Shown here piece after piece: positions 63,875-64,000 of a stretch of DNA of 64,000 nucleotides. This DNA is from Xanthomonas bromi. Its GTDB lineage: Bacteria > Pseudomonadota > Gammaproteobacteria > Xanthomonadales > Xanthomonadaceae. Position 1 is the first letter of the stretch. Every line of letters starts with the position of its first letter. The notes beneath the pieces were generated by a model that saw only the letters and a program-made list of their open reading frames with translations, was not told the DNA's origin and did not search any database. The stretch lies in assembly GCF_900092025.1 (NCBI RefSeq), contig NZ_FLTX01000013.1, positions 62,001 to 126,000 of the forward strand, written 5' to 3'. The position numbers and the translations under genes were made by a program.

Positions 63875-64000
63875 TCAATGCTTGAACGGAACCATGTCCG
63901 CAGGCTTTTTACCGGTCCAGTCGCCCGTCTTTTTAGCCTTTGGGCAGACATCGACGTACTGGAAATACGCTGTGAAGGCACGTTGCGACCAGCCCTTGCA
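63875..64000 (-). CDS. C-terminal end of an unidentified protein (5' partial)
   Basis: An open frame on the reverse strand enters at base 64000 and ends at TGA 63877-63875, giving 41 residues with two cysteines and a Lys-rich segment (KAKKTGDWTGKKPADMVPFKH at the end). GC content is lower than in the neighbours. The stop is 210 bases beyond the DUF885 stop, tail-to-tail. The start and the family cannot be seen in this window. Confidence 0.4.
   Translation of the reverse strand, partial: CKGWSQRAFTAYFQYVDVCPKAKKTGDWTGKKPADMVPFKH

Overview
The window is a high-GC chromosomal segment of a Xanthomonas-type gammaproteobacterium. The main evidence is an aryl-polyene (xanthomonadin-type) pigment cluster at the left end, a roughly 1000-residue TonB-dependent receptor of the Xanthomonas/Caulobacter type next to SapC, cupin and halogenase genes, and intergenic palindromes of the kind found in xanthomonads. 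No tRNA, rRNA, CRISPR array or intact insertion sequence was seen. The species was not determined.

Layout. (1) 1-12208: pigment cluster. A rightward operon carries two acyltransferases, two hot-dog dehydratases, a LolA-like carrier, an MMPL exporter and a ketoreductase. It converges on a leftward operon of ketosynthase, ketosynthase-like partner, family-2 glycosyltransferase and a flavin-dependent halogenase-like enzyme. Two accessory genes sit inside the cluster: a nuclease-fold gene broken by a stop codon, and a small secreted protein. (2) 12400-20015: YcgL, a giant membrane-anchored ankyrin protein, a small phosphatase-like protein, a GH15 glycosidase and a glucose-6-phosphate dehydrogenase with a histone-H1-like tail, with several overlapping start/stop codons. 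(3) 20368-29994: CPA2 antiporter, periplasmic alpha-carbonic anhydrase, MgtE with a possible leader peptide, a secreted orphan, a Pat-like acyl-CoA synthetase/GNAT fusion, and a DUF475/TerC-like membrane protein. (4) 29995-37722: a repeat-rich intergenic region, then a class I ribonucleotide reductase operon (nrdA, nrdB) behind a sigma70-like promoter overlapped by two NrdR-like boxes. An AT-richer gene with a HEPN RN-x3-H motif separates nrdAB from a flavodoxin and a CPGC thioredoxin. (5) 37858-43200: a PsiE-like membrane protein, a three-copy 121-bp tandem repeat, a PanE-like reductase, a second HEPN-like gene, a YadGH-type ABC exporter and ferredoxin-NADP reductase. (6) 43285-49521: a nickel/cobalt efflux pair (DmeF/DmeR type), a membrane protein plus XRE regulator pair, a lipoprotein hydrolase and a NatAB-type exporter. 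(7) 49719-57351: a leftward TonB-dependent receptor, SapC, cupin, tryptophan-halogenase and TonB-domain lipoprotein locus. (8) 57740-64000: a YfcG-like GST, a DPP-IV-like S9 peptidase, a decayed Coa1-like gene, a DUF885 peptidase-like protein and a partial gene at the edge.

Working together: region 1 builds, elongates, probably halogenates and exports an aryl polyene. The GH15 and G6PD genes may link glucoside (possibly trehalose) breakdown to NADPH supply. Region 4 makes deoxynucleotides, with nearby redox proteins as plausible partners. The sequence shows no complete, clearly undescribed multigene system. The strongest leads are the two HEPN-like accessory genes, the H1-tailed G6PD, the halogenase in the pigment cluster, and the NrdR-box architecture.
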